Assembly (NCBI RefSeq): GCF_022605165.1
Contig: NC_063080.1
Location: 496,001-560,000 of the forward strand
Reading direction: 5' to 3'
Length of the DNA: 64,000 nt
From: Purpureocillium takamizusanense
Taxonomy: Eukaryota; Ascomycota; Sordariomycetes; Hypocreales; Ophiocordycipitaceae
In this document: piece by piece, positions 10,518-21,766 of the stretch
Position numbering within the stretch: the first letter of the stretch is position 1
Layout of the letters: each line of letters starts with the position of its first letter
Program-made: the position numbers and the translations under genes
The notes under the pieces: model-generated
Told to the model about the DNA's origin: nothing
Seen by the model: the letters and a program-made list of their open reading frames with translations, nothing else
Database searches by the model: none

Positions 10518-12368
10518 CTACTCAGTCTGTATCTCAATCCTGACCGCCACGACAGGCACAAACTCTGGCGCCCTCTCCATCTTGTCCCGAACCCACGGGT
10601 GACTGGCGTCGTACGTGGTGCGCGACGGAAACGCCGCCTCCCTCTCCGCCTCGCCCAGCTCCCCGTCCGCCCACAATTGCAGCCAGAAGCGCTCCACGGC
10701 GGGCCTGTGGTGGCGCTCCCACTGCACGCGCTCGCAGTTGAGGCACCGGCCCGGGTGCGTGGTGGTGCCGCCGCCGCCGCTGCCGCCGTTGCCGCCGTTG
10801 CCGTCTCGCGACCTCCTCGTCCTCCTGCCGGCGTCGTAGTGGTAGCGCGGCAGGGAGGTGCGCGTTGGGCTCGTCTCGAGGCGCGTGAGCTGCGCGAGGC
10901 GGTCATCGTCGTACAGCCTTACGAGGTTGAGGGCGTCGGTCCAGCTAGTGCTGGTGCTGCTGTCTCTCGGAATCAGATGTGATGGTGGTGGTGATGATGA
11001 TGCTGGTGGTGGTGGTGATGTCGTCAAGTGGTGGTGGTGGCGCGACGCCCTCACTGGCACTTGCAGGGTCACGGGCTGGTCGCGAAAGTTGACAAACAGA
11101 GTCCGCAGCGCCGCGCAGCCCTTGAGAAACGACCACCTGGCGAGCTGCCTGTGGCCGAACCGGTCGTTGGGGCTGTTGGGGCCGAGGAAGAGCGAGCATG
11201 GGTCTTGCCAGCAAACGGCGATGGACTCGGCGGTTTGGATGACGCCCAGCGCCTTGTCTGCGGTCCACGTCGCTGTTGTGACACCACCATGACCGTCTTG
11301 CATCATCGGCGCGGCGGCGGCTGCTGGCTGTCGCTCGGTATTACTGCTACTGTTACCACTACCTCCATTGCCACCCCCCCTTCCACCGGGTCCCGGGTTA
11401 TGGTGATGGTAGTGGTGGTGGTGGTGGTGGTGGTGGTGCTGCTGCGGCTGCGGCTGCGGCTGCGGCTGCGGCTCTTGCGTAACGTACAGCAGATCATGCT
11501 CATGGATAAAGCCCGCTGCCACGTCCCCGTACTGTCTCGTGGCGGTACTACCAGCAATAGATGAAGATGGTGACGGCGACGGCGACGTGATGGTGGGGTT
11601 ATCCATGTTGTTAGCCGGCCCCTCCCCCTCCTCCTCCTCAGTAGTAGGGGTGCCAGCAGGCCTGTCTCGTCGAAACAGGACGTTTGCACCCCCGCCGAGG
11701 ACGACATGTCGCGCCGCACGACATACGGATGCGACCTGCGGCACAGGGAGCGGCGGATATCGCATGCCCGCGCCGCCGTCCGGGGCGAACCCCCCGCTGC
11801 TGGGCAGCGCGTAGTGAACCCAGCGGCGGGGCACGGCGGCGCGCCAGATGAGCTCCTGCAGCTCGGCGGGCAGACGGTGGAACTGGGGGAATGTTGATGG
11901 GGATGATGATGATGATGACGATGGCTCGTTTTCCTCTTTGGGGCTGTCGCCGTCGTCCTTGCACCCCTCCTCATCGCACCTCTCTACGACGGACCACGCG
12001 GTGGGCACGTCTGGCGCCAGCTCCGTGATCAGCTCGCGGAGGACTATGGTGTTGTTGTTGGATTTGCGTCGTTGATGTGGGTGGTGCTGCTGCTGCCCCT
12101 GCCCCTGCCGCTGTCCCCCGCGTTCGGGTTCCCTTCGCGCGTCGCGGAACCACACGTTGGCGGGGTGCGGGCATTGCTTGCCCGAACAGGCAGCTCGCTT
12201 GTACTTGCGGAGGACCTCGTTTAATGTGGGAGACTCGGGGTCGCGAAAGTCGGACGAGGACGAGGGGTCATGATGATGATGCTGGTCCATGATGCTGGTC
12301 CGGTGCTCGTCCTCCTCCTCATCCTCTACGTCGCCGCCTCGAAGACGCTCCTTGGGCCCAGGCGACAT
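10518..12368 (-). CDS. 2EXR domain protein with long disordered tail
   Basis: Single open frame of 616 aa. The 2EXR signature, a short FxxLPxELxxxIW motif followed by an aromatic/basic stretch, is seen as FPQFHRLPAELQELIWRAA, about residues 160-178. A second conserved segment near SIAVCWQDPCSLFLG and FLKGCAALRTLFVN matches the later part of the domain. The protein is full of low-complexity sequence: Ser runs, a QP repeat running into a His-rich run (encoded near 11410-11470), and Gly/Asn-rich patches. The N-terminal block LRKYKRAACSGKQCPHPANVWF is conserved-looking but unassigned. The molecular function of 2EXR proteins is unknown. Internal in-frame ATGs mean the start could be later. Confidence 0.8.
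   Translation of the reverse strand: MSPGPKERLRGGDVEDEEEDEHRTSIMDQHHHHDPSSSSDFRDPESPTLNEVLRKYKRAACSGKQCPHPANVWFRDARREPERGGQRQGQGQQQHHPHQRRKSNNNTIVLRELITELAPDVPTAWSVVERCDEEGCKDDGDSPKEENEPSSSSSSSPSTFPQFHRLPAELQELIWRAAVPRRWVHYALPSSGGFAPDGGAGMRYPPLPVPQVASVCRAARHVVLGGGANVLFRRDRPAGTPTTEEEEGEGPANNMDNPTITSPSPSPSSSIAGSTATRQYGDVAAGFIHEHDLLYVTQEPQPQPQPQPQQHHHHHHHHHYHHHNPGPGGRGGGNGGSGNSSSNTERQPAAAAAPMMQDGHGGVTTATWTADKALGVIQTAESIAVCWQDPCSLFLGPNSPNDRFGHRQLARWSFLKGCAALRTLFVNFRDQPVTLQVPVRASRHHHHLTTSPPPPASSSPPPSHLIPRDSSTSTSWTDALNLVRLYDDDRLAQLTRLETSPTRTSLPRYHYDAGRRTRRSRDGNGGNGGSGGGGTTTHPGRCLNCERVQWERHHRPAVERFWLQLWADGELGEAEREAAFPSRTTYDASHPWVRDKMERAPEFVPVVAVRIEIQTE
11400..11472. repeat. TGG/GGCTGC repeats encoding His- and QP-rich tracts
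   Basis: On the plus strand this reads as TGG units running into GGCTGC-type units. On the minus strand it encodes a QP-repeat followed by a nearly pure histidine run inside the 2EXR protein. The reading frame stays open, so the tract is probably translated. Confidence 0.75.
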
Positions 12369-13334
12369 GGTGACATGACGTTGGAGGGAAAACGTACGCA
12401 GAGGACCCGGCGAGGTTGTTGTTGTCGGTCGGTCGGTCGGTCGCGGTCAAAGCAAAGGTATGTGGGTTCCTTTAAGTTCAATGGCAGAGTCCAGTCGAAT
12501 CGTTCCAGTCGCCCCCAAGCAAGAGACTGGAGGAGGCCGCATTGCGTCACAAGACGCTCATGGCATGGCTGACTGACTATTAACTTACTACGAGCAGCAG
12601 CAGAGTCTAGTAAGTTAGCTAGTCCCCCCGCACAGGCGCCCGGTTTATTAGTCGTAGCCCGTCTTCGTCCAAGCATCGTCGCCGGTCTCGACTCTGCATA
12701 CGACTTCTCCGCGGACTGAGTCAGATGCGGGGAGATGTTGGGCGATGGTCCATGAAGGACAAAGGAATGCGCAACGAACGCCCTCTGAATATGGGCACTG
12801 CCGATGTGGGAACAAAAAATACGACTAGTCGGGGGATCCTCTTCTCCGCAGAGGCGCCTCGGTCGCGGCCGAGAAAGAAGACGCCAGGACCGGCACGAAT
12901 GCGGGACGCTTCTTTCGCTCGGCCAGTTGGTCGCGTGTGTGTGTGAGAGAGAGAAAGGAGAGAGCAACCGGTGAGCATGTTCGGAATGCCTTTAATCGTC
13001 GCAATCTGTTCGAATACAGGAAACGACTCTGTATATAAGCCGGAGAGATTGTGTGTCCGACACGCAGACATGGTATCCACTGATCTCCAACCCCAGGGTC
13101 CATTGATGCTCCCGTCGGCATTCACACGAGCGAGTCGTCGCGGACGATGACACACAACGCCGGGCTCGCAAGGATGGATGGTGTGTCATGAAAGATCTTC
13201 AACAAATAAATGCCTGCCAAATGCTTGCCATGCGTCTTGTTAACCTCAACGAACGACGCTCGTCACCATTCTTCATCCACCCGCCAGCACCACCATCACC
13301 ACCATCATCACCTCACCATCCCCAACCGCACAGC
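12369..13334. other. Intergenic region between divergent 2EXR and GNAT genes
   Basis: Shared promoter region of two divergently transcribed genes. It contains a GGTC repeat near 12428-12445, a GTGTGTGA/GAGA stretch near 12938-12960 and a TATATAAG box at 13032-13039 that could serve the GNAT gene. No coding gene was recognised. Confidence 0.5.
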
Positions 13335-13859
13335 ATGCCAGTCGTCAAGACTCGCCTCACCGGCCCCTCCGACGCCGCCGCAGTGGCCGCTCTCCTCTTC
13401 GGCCTCCTCGACGAGCTCTGGAGCGGCAACGGCCCCGACGTCGAATCCCTGACGCGCACCGCCGCGAGCGTCCTCGGCGACCCGACCGTCACCGCCGCGC
13501 TCGCCTACGTCGTCGAAGATGACGATGGCGATGATAACAACGACGACGAGCAGCAGCAGCAGAAGCAGCAGAAGCAGCGACACCAAGAGCCCGTCGGCGT
13601 CGTCACCATCAACGAGTGCACCGCCATCTACGCCGGCGGCAAGTTCGGCGAGGTGTCGGAGCTGTACGTCTGCCCGCGCATGCGCTCGCGAGGCGTCGCG
13701 CCGCACCTGATTGACGTGGCCGTGGAGCTCGCCCGGCGGCGCGGGTGGAAGCGCTTGGAGGTTTGCGCGCCGTCTCAGCCGAGATGGAGTCGTTCGCTGA
13801 GCTTTTACAAACGGAACGGCTTTAGGGAGCTGGGGCCCAGGCTGTGCCGGGATGTCTGA
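13335..13859 (+). CDS. GNAT family N-acetyltransferase
   Basis: A 174-aa protein of the Gcn5-related acetyltransferase fold, which transfers acetyl from acetyl-CoA to an amine. The acetyl-CoA-binding motif A is visible as VSELYVCPRMRSRGVAPHLI (beta4, then R-x-x-G-V-A), followed by the motif B region ending in SLSFYKRNGFREL. An Asp- and Gln-rich insertion, about residues 59-82, sits between beta strands and looks like a surface loop. ATG 13335 was chosen because the upstream in-frame sequence is Pro/His-rich leader-like and the fold starts at KTRLTGPSDAAAV. The substrate is unknown. Confidence 0.85.
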   Translation: MPVVKTRLTGPSDAAAVAALLFGLLDELWSGNGPDVESLTRTAASVLGDPTVTAALAYVVEDDDGDDNNDDEQQQQKQQKQRHQEPVGVVTINECTAIYAGGKFGEVSELYVCPRMRSRGVAPHLIDVAVELARRRGWKRLEVCAPSQPRWSRSLSFYKRNGFRELGPRLCRDV

Positions 13860-14098
13860 GCAGGAAGCATCGAGGATGGACAATCATATCATGCACCGCC
13901 ACATCCATGTGAAGTTTGCATGGCTCATGACGGACAATGCAATGGAGGAAATACATCCACAGCGAGCGGGTCTGCTTGTCATGCCAATCACAGCTTGTTC
14001 ATTACCGTTTTTCTCACGCCGCGGAAAAGCCAACGACGTTCGATCGTCTTCAGCGTACGTGACACCAGACCAGCCGAACCGGCCAGCCTCTTTGTTCG

Positions 14099-16248
14099 CT
14101 ACCTCGTGCTCGTGACCTCCGGGTCCTTCTCATCCATCATGTACTCCGCCAAGCCTCTGCCCGTGGTCAGGTGCGCGATGAAGTTTTCCTTGCCCCAAAA
14201 GGCGTCAGCTCTCGTCTTGTCTCGCAGAAACGTCTCCTGCGACGCCGCGGGGAACCACAAGCCGAGCGCGAGGGAAACGGCAAACGCTGGACGACGTTAG
14301 CATAGGTTCTTCTGCCAAACGGCCTGGCGCGTCGAAACAAATAACAGCAATCATCAGATGCTCTGCGTACCGATCAAGAAGCTCGTAAAGGGCGCAATGT
14401 AATACAACTGCCGAGCCCCCGCGGTAATCGGCAGCTTCGGGTCCAGAAAGCTCACAAATCCCGGGAGGTGAGGAGCCACGGAGCACGTCCACTGCAAGAG
14501 AAGAGGTTCTCAGTTATTAGCTCTGGCACGTTGACGGATAGCAGAAGAGGTGTAGGAACAAGGAAAAGAAAACGTCACGTACCGCCACGACCGACCGCCA
14601 GTTCACGCCCCAGCCATAAAAGTAGATGGAGTCCTTATACGTATACAAGTCCTCAATCTTCAACTTGCGCCGGAACACGAAAAAGTAATTCGCCGTCAAG
14701 ATCCCCAGGAAGGGCTGGATGAAGATGGTGTAGCCCGAGATGACGCTCAGGAAGACGGCCGCCGCGGAAACGAGGTACCAGGGGTTGATGGCCAGCGCGA
14801 TGGCGACGACGATGAACTGTCCGCGACGGATGCTAATGTACTGCGGCAGCAGGGACGCCAGGTCCGTCCCGCCGGAGAAGATGTTGCCCGTGATGTTGAG
14901 GCCGAGCTGGACGACCAAGAAGGCGAGCCCGCAGAAGAAGACGGCGACCCTCGTGCCCGCCGTCGGGGACGCGTCCTGCATGGCCATGAGCAGCTGGATC
15001 ACGCTCCAGAGCTCGGCGCCGAACCGCCGCTGCGTGGCCGCCACGGTCAGGATGCCAAAGATGTTGCCCAGCCAGATGGGGATCCAGGAAAGCGCCTGGC
15101 CCCAGACGCCCGTCTTGACCGACCCGCTGTAGCGGGTGTAGTCGCAGATGCTCATTGAGAGACTGGTGACGCTGGATATCGTCAGGCAGATGCAGAACAC
15201 GGACGCCCATCCCAGTTGTGACCTCGACGACGACGACGCGCCTTGTTGCTCTCCCCCGTGAAGCACCGCACCGAACCCGGCGTCGCCCATGGTTGCGACA
15301 GCCCAGACGGTGAGCCCGAGCTGCACCTCGAACCCGGCGACGGCGCCGGCCCAGACGAGATAGCATAGGCACCGGGGGCTCAGGAAGAGCATGGGGATCT
15401 GGATCACGAATAAGACGATGAAGCCGACAAACTGCGGCAGGTTCGTCCCCGTGCTCGCCGGCAGCGTGTTGGGGATGCGGTCAATGGACGGGAATATGGC
15501 CCGGAGGCAGACGTAGGTCATCAGGCCGCCTTGCCATGACTGGATCTCGCCCTAGATGACGGACAGGAGCACGCGGTTCAGCACCATAAAGGGCGTTGCG
15601 AAGTGCCCTACACGTCTCGTTAGACCAGACTCCAGTTGTCTGTTGACATGGAACCGCGAAAGGGGACGGATCGCCAAACAAACGAAAATGCTGCTGCCAT
15701 ACACACATACCCCAAGCAGCGCGAGTGGCCACGGGAAACGGGATGCCGTATTCGAACCCAGGCCACGCTGACACCAGAATGAGCGACACGGCGAGGATGT
15801 GGCCAACCAGTGTAAGCACAATCACTTGCCACCAATTGAGCCCCAAGCTCAGCATGCTCGAGCCCTGGACATTTGATGTTAGTCAGAAGACGCGGTGGAC
15901 CAAAAGTGACGACGACAATCAGGACTCGATAATAATGAGCCGTCGTCGCCGTCGTGGCACGTTGTACATACAATCTGAAAGTTGCTCATGCAAAACGCCC
16001 CCGTGCTCCACATACTCAGAAACGCCGTCCATCCTACGACGACGACTCGTGGTCAGCGGGGGTTCGTATTCTTCATGATGCTTCGCCCCTTTCTTTCGTC
16101 ATTTGAGTCCCCCGGGCCGTATATACGTACCCCATGTCCGCCGTGCCTTTTCAATCGGCTGCACGTCCCAGTTCAACAGTGACGTTGCCTCGACTTGTCC
16201 TGGCTTGACAGGAAGCTCCAAGTGCTTCAAGAGGCTCTTTCGCGCCAT
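14099..16248 (-). pseudogene. NCS1 family purine/pyrimidine (uracil/uridine/allantoin-type) permease, interrupted by an in-frame stop
   Basis: Plasma-membrane symporter family of nucleobases, nucleosides and allantoin. Six exons can be read on the minus strand: 16131-16248, 15972-16033, 15711-15864, 14583-15607, 14371-14491 and 14099-14286, together 556 codons including the stop. Conserved stretches include NWDVQPIEKARRTWG at the N-terminus, FPVATRAAWG, QSWQGGLMTYVCLRAIFP, TDLASLLPQYISIRRGQ and NPWYLVSAAAVFLS. Codon 130 (15552-15554) reads TAG in the middle of a transmembrane segment (VLLSVI-stop-GEIQSWQGG), where the family normally has an aromatic residue, commonly Trp (TGG). Everything downstream is intact and spliceable, so either the lesion is very recent or it is a base-call error. 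There is no room for an intron that would skip it. Confidence 0.85.
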
Positions 16249-17632
16249 CGTGGTCGGCTCGCGTCTTCAAGCTTGTCAGAGGCCTCGCGATGGTCCGCAT
16301 CGAGCCACCGCAGTGAAGGGGCGAGGGAGGGGCGGGTGTGGAACGAATTGTATCGGGTAAGTACGCGACTCGTCGTGCATTTTAGAGGAGGGAGAAGCCC
16401 AAGTCGACACGGGCACCGATGCAAAGCGCCGAGGGGGAACAATTCCGGTCCATGTTCCATGTGGTTGTTGGTGAGAGATGTGCCCCCGACACTGACAAGC
16501 CGACCAACGGCCCGGTGTTGGTCACACCTACCGTCGAGCTCCCTCCGGTGAGGCCAACCGGACGGGCTGTCGGGGCAAGAGGATTGAGGCGGGCTGCGGA
16601 GGTGTACAACGGCTGAGTGGCTAGTCTAGTCCAATATCTGCACCCGCGAGTCGTTCGAAACCTCCTTCGTCCTCGTGCTCTCCCGTGCAACACAGCCGAA
16701 GTCCGAGCAGCCGACCATGTTCCCCTCACTGAGTCAAGAATGCGCCGTTGTTTGACGATTCACGGAGGCTCTGGGTGAATAATACTGAAGATATGTATAC
16801 TGTACGGAGTGCGAACTGTCGTACTTCGTGCTGACGAGTCGCGAGACAACCATGATCCTAAATGATGGGCACTTGTGCTACCATCTAGTAGCCGTCGTGG
16901 ATCGTGGGGTTGGTGACTGCCCCCTGTCGCGCGACACATCCATCGGCGCGGGGAAACATCCGCTCTGTTGCGAGCAACATCAGTTGGATCTCCTTCTTCC
17001 GTCAATTGGACGGCGCTGTTCCGCCCCTACCAAAGGTGAAGCCTGTGCCGAGCAACTCGCCGCTTAGACAAGGGGCATTACATTCCGCGTCGTCGCGCGG
17101 TCTGGTCTGTTGCCAGAAACCTCAACAACAGGTTTCCGCCTCTAAAACATGACACTAAGACGCGTACCCGATGGCCTCGCCGTCTTTCTTCGACATGGAG
17201 AAATACGCTGCTCGTGGACCTGCTCAGTATCCGCGATGGCAGTGGCGGAGAGTAACGTCCAAGGCCTTACATGTACGCGCGAGGCTGATGCCGCTACTGC
17301 AACGTACGACTCGCAAGACCAGAATGTATGGAAGTCCAATTGCGGATGATCCTTTGTGGTGATGCAGCTAGCTCTATCCTTTTGCGTCACCATCTAGGTG
17401 ACATAGCGTAGGTTGTACAACGGTATATAATTCAGGAAGACGGAAGTAGGCCATGAATCTCAAAGCAGTCAGTATCTGTGCTTTACATCATGATCTACAA
17501 TATCACGGAGTTTGGTTTTTTGGAACTATTTAAGCAATCACTCGTGCAGATGTCAGCTTCTAATCCAGCATCTCTTTCATTGCAGAATGTCTATACCTGC
17601 TCTCTACATTGTCACATCAGACTGCAGATATC
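16249..17632. other. Intergenic region upstream of the terpene synthase
   Basis: No gene recognised. This is the promoter of the minus-strand NCS1 gene on the left and of the terpene synthase on the right. Short unrelated open frames only. Confidence 0.5.
17424..17430 (+). promoter_or_regulatory. TATA box of the terpene synthase gene (putative)
   Basis: TATATAA lies 203 bases before the terpene synthase start codon, a plausible distance for a fungal core promoter with a leader of about 150 nt. Assigned by sequence only. Confidence 0.35.
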
Positions 17633-18709
17633 ATGAGCAAGAACGAGGAACTTCGAATCTACCAGGAGCTCAGGACGTGGCCGCGGCCCGTATACCCCTT
17701 TCGGGACTTGGTCAGTCCGTTCTTCGAAGATCTGGCCGATGAGTGTTGTCAATGGATCGATACCGACTGTCAGTCTGAGTCAAAGGCCGCTCGTGAATTG
17801 CACAAACGGCATCGGCTCACTGATATCGCCGCCCGGGCATTCCCGGGACTGAGCCTGAATGAGCTACGTCCCATTGCGCGCTTCACAGCGTTCTTGGCTA
17901 TACTAGACGATATAATGGACCACAGTGAGCCCAATGAGCTGAATAGGGTCAAGGAACGCATCCTTGATATCCTGGCGGGCAAGGAGCACACACAGCCGCC
18001 ACCAGGGTTCTATCGCCAACTTTATGCCATTCGGGAAGAGATTCTCGGGTTCCACATGCCCACTCGCCTCTTCGACCAATTTGTGTCATCAATCAGAGAG
18101 CTCATGGTTGGCTATGCCCGCGAGAAGAAATACAACGGCAAGAACGAGGCTCCCCCTTTCGCGGTCTATCAATCAATTCGCCGGCAAACATCCGGAGGCC
18201 TGTGCTATGCAAAGTATCTGTGTGTTCATCAGAACTATCGCGATCTCCCTGATGGAGTACTCAGCCACCCGTCCATACTGCGCATGCACGACCTCGTCGC
18301 TAGGATCATTGGCTACCAGAATGACTTCATATCGCTACCCAAAGAACTCTCCAGAACTGGGGACGCCGTCAATATTGTTATGAGCATCCAGAAAGAGTCG
18401 GGTCTGAGTCTTGCAGATGCTTATACAAAGGCTCTTGAGGTCCACAACGCTGACCTTGCCGAGTTTATTCACTTACAGAGCAGACTCCCTGACTTTGGAC
18501 CGTGGCGGCTGAAGACGCAAGGCTACGTGACCGATCTGGGCACCTTGATACAGGGAGTCTACGCCTGGCATGTCAAAGATACTGGGCGCTATGCTCCCGG
18601 GGCCTACGTTGAGCCTGAGGACGGGGTCCAGCTGGACACCACGCCGACTGACAAGTACTCGACGCCATCCACTGACGGCGTCGGCCGCCTCGCCACACTG
18701 TCTTCCTGA
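17633..18709 (+). CDS. Class I terpene synthase (TPS family 2, bacterial-type sesqui/monoterpene cyclase fold)
   Basis: Intron-less 358-aa protein. All hallmarks of a functional type I cyclase are present: the Asp-rich metal motif DDIMD at residues 92-96, the NSE motif NDFISLPKE at 230-238 (Asn230, Ser234, Glu238), the pyrophosphate-sensor arginine Arg184 exactly 46 residues before the NSE motif, and the C-terminal Arg-Tyr pair at 319-320. It should ionise a prenyl diphosphate in the cytosol, with farnesyl diphosphate the most common substrate of this size class; the product cannot be predicted. ATG 17633 is the first in-frame ATG. No P450, oxidoreductase or prenyltransferase lies nearby, so it is not in a canonical terpene cluster. 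Confidence 0.93.
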   Translation: MSKNEELRIYQELRTWPRPVYPFRDLVSPFFEDLADECCQWIDTDCQSESKAARELHKRHRLTDIAARAFPGLSLNELRPIARFTAFLAILDDIMDHSEPNELNRVKERILDILAGKEHTQPPPGFYRQLYAIREEILGFHMPTRLFDQFVSSIRELMVGYAREKKYNGKNEAPPFAVYQSIRRQTSGGLCYAKYLCVHQNYRDLPDGVLSHPSILRMHDLVARIIGYQNDFISLPKELSRTGDAVNIVMSIQKESGLSLADAYTKALEVHNADLAEFIHLQSRLPDFGPWRLKTQGYVTDLGTLIQGVYAWHVKDTGRYAPGAYVEPEDGVQLDTTPTDKYSTPSTDGVGRLATLSS

Positions 18710-20221
18710 TGTAGCCTTTTACTTTCAGGATGGCCTCGGCTGGTGGCGCATTTGCTTCAATTTTTTGGGGTACTTTTAAGCCTTCCGATACTGACGACTT
18801 GGCTTTGATGCCGCCGCATGTATCTGGCGGCAAGCACCACGTTCGTTGCGCCGCGAATCCGCTCAGCCAGAGGCCCGGGCGCCCTGTTGGACGAAACATC
18901 GTGTATTTACAAACTGAAATGCGTCTCTATACTCTTGCAGTGTTGTAGAAGAGCTTCTTTGTGGCGAGTGTTGGAAGTATCTCGGTTACGATCATTGAAT
19001 GTACGGCATGTACGGCATGCTCAGTCTGCACGCTCGTCGCTCCATGCATGGGCTTCCTGTGAGACTCCTTGCACAGCGTACAGGGGCGAACCATTGTCCC
19101 GGGACCGCAGGCGAAGACACGCAGACCACAGGCCCGAGCAGACGGGAAGCAGGGGACTCTCAGACGGGACACGGATTCACAGGAAAAATGACAGATCTCT
19201 TGCGTCTCTGCTGCGATCCCCGTCTCTCGCATCGGCTCTCGGCCAATGGTGGTATGCCTCTGAAGATCTTCCGACCCGGCATCCAAGATGGCTTGGTGGG
19301 GCTGACAACAACGCAAAGGCACCGAGGAGCAGGGAGTTGCCGCTGCACGTTCGAGTGTGGCGGACCGGTGGAAACTAGAACACGGAGCGGTGTGGTGTGC
19401 GGGTCAAGCTAGGACAGAGCCTCACAGCCCAAGGACTTCGACGCAATGCAAATATGTTCTTCGACCCATTGGGCGTGCATTGGTTACGTGCGCCATTTCA
19501 CGAGGGTTTTCTGCTGCCCTCATCGGCTGCCTTACAGCCAATCTCATGTTGTGAGATTGAACTGATTTGCTGTTTTGGCAGGTATCCCTCATTAAGGTGA
19601 GGCAAAGAAGGGTCTCGACGAGTCACACACGCACGCATGTATGCCCAGGAAGCCATGCCCAGGGGAAGCTGAAGCAAGTACCGGGCCTCATAATCTTGGA
19701 CGATCCGCCACTGCACCACGTCGAGATCAATACGCGCGACGGAACGGCTGAGTGGCGCCGCCCCCCTGCGGAAAACATTACGATAGTAATTCGAGGAAGC
19801 GAGGTGGCGCGACGCCCCTGTGATGAGGCGAGCGATATCGCATGTCGGGTCAGGAAGACATGGAGCCTTCTGGGCTTATACGAGGTCAAGCAGCCCCGCA
19901 ACTGGGTGGTGGCAATACAATAGGAGGGCATTTTGATGTAAAGAAAATTCATGCAGGCGGTTCAGCACTGCTTGAGCTTGAGCTGCCTGTCGGTCTCCGT
20001 CCCGAGACTTCATCATTCCACCCCATCTCGATCAAGCATTGTTCTCATTCCAGCTCATTCCAGCGGGTGCTGCCTCGGCGACGATCGCACCCTATTGAAT
20101 CGCTGCTTGCTTTGAACTTTGTCTACATCGCACCACCGAAATCCCCATTGGGAGAGTGCAGCTGTAGTCAACCGAAGAAAGGCTTCCCTCCTGTCCTTCG
20201 ACCGACGGTCCGACTCACAAT
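18710..20221. other. Intergenic region, no gene recognised
   Basis: About 1.5 kb with only short random-looking frames. A small direct repeat of GTACGGCAT occurs near 19001-19018. It includes the 3' flank of the terpene synthase and the promoter of the GH76 gene. Confidence 0.5.
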
Positions 20222-21766
20222 ATGGTCATGAGGTTGGCCACGACTGTCGCCGCCGCAATAGTGGCCACGGCACCCGTCCCCCCCAATGCGTTAAACACAA
20301 CCAATCCAGGTCAGTAGGTACCCACCAAAACGCGTTCAGCAGCCCTGTTCACCAGGGAAGTTGGAAGTTGGGACATAGGCTGATGAAGCCGCGAGCAGAC
20401 TCGATTCGCAATGTGGCCGCCACCATCGCCCACGATGCCATGGGCTACTACAAGGGCAACGTGTCCAAAAACGAAATCGTACGTCGCCTGCTCGCTCTAC
20501 CGCCAAGTCAAGTCACGGAATGCTAATAAATATCCACAGGACGTTGGTGATGTTCAAGATCCCTACTACTGGTGGGTGGCTGGAGCCCTTTGGGGGGCCA
20601 TGCTGGACTACTACTACTACACCCGCGATCCGACATACAACGATGTCGTGCTTCAAGCCTTGCTGGCCCCGGTGAACGTGGGCGCAAACCACGACTACAC
20701 GCCAAAAGCGCGAGAACTGGAAGAGGGCAATGACGATCTTTTCTTCTGGGGATCTGCTGTTCTCTCCGCGGCGGAGCGCAACTTTCCACAGCCAGACAAG
20801 TCGCTGCCGTCGTGGCTCGATCTCGGGGCCAACATTTTCAACGCCCTCGTCTCTCGATGGGACCCGTCGACCTGTGCCGGTGGTCTTCAGTGGCAGATTT
20901 ACCCATCCAACCCAAACGGCATGCACTATAAGAACTCGGTCAGCAACGGCGGCCTTTTCCAGCTGGCGGCGCGCATGGCCCGCGCGACGAACAACGACAC
21001 GTACCTCGAATGGGCGACTCGTGTGTGGAACTGGTCCGCTGGCGTTGGCTTCATCGACCCAGACAAATTCCACGTCTACGACGGGGCAGACTCTCGCAAG
21101 AACTGCAGCGAGACCAACTATCACTCGTTTACGTATACGAGCGGCATCTATCTCTACGGCGCGGCCATACTGGCAGACCACACTGGCGATCGTGTCTGGA
21201 CGACGCGAGCGGAGAACCTCCTCAAGGGGGCCGGGTGGTTCTTTTCGCCCTTTGAGAACTCCACCGTCATGTACGAAGCCGCTTGTGAGACGGTCAACGC
21301 CTGCACCGCCGACATGACGACCTTTAAAGGCTACCTGAGTCGCTTCATGTGGCAGAGCGTGAAACTCGTGCCATCTTTGCGAGATGGTGTCGAGAAGCTG
21401 CTGTTTCCCTCGGCCAAGGCAGCGGCGGTCTCATGTTCGGGCGGCGTGGATGGCCATTCCTGTGGCCAGCGATGGTACGTCCATGGCTTTGACGGCGTCA
21501 CGGGGTTGGGTCAGCAGATGTGCGCGCTGGAGACAATCCAAGGCCTTCTTATAGACGACGTCGACCCTCCGCTCAAAGGTGACAAGATCAAGGTCGTCCG
21601 CGATACCAAGTGGGTAGCTCTTGGTGGTGCCAGCAAGACTGGGCACGATGGGCCAACGAAGACTGGCAAACCTCAGCCGACGGAGACGGAAGACAGTGCC
21701 AGTGTCGCAAGCGCATCTTTCGGCCTGATGCTCATGAGCTTGCCAGCCTTGCTGCTGATTCTCTGA
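20222..21766 (+). CDS. GPI-anchored GH76 alpha-1,6-mannosidase (DFG5/DCW1 type)
   Basis: Cell-wall assembly enzyme thought to process the mannose core of GPI anchors and attach GPI proteins to the wall glucan. Exons 20222-20309, 20399-20478 and 20540-21766 give 464 aa. The order is: signal peptide (hydrophobic run RLATTVAAAIVATA), the conserved DPYYWWVAGALWGAMLDYYY block, the catalytic acidic pair in EEGNDDLFFW, FQLAARMARAT and the RWYVHGFDG region. A Ser/Thr/Pro-rich stretch and a hydrophobic GPI-attachment tail ending in LPALLLIL follow. The intron 1 acceptor at 20398 was chosen because it alone restores the frame into DSIRNVAATIAHDAM; the boundary is inferred. Two in-frame ATGs (20222 and 20228) are equally good starts. 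Confidence 0.9.

Noticed and set aside
17633..21766. Terpene biosynthetic gene cluster
   Set aside because: No P450, dehydrogenase, transferase or prenyl diphosphate synthase accompanies the synthase; the next genes are wall proteins.
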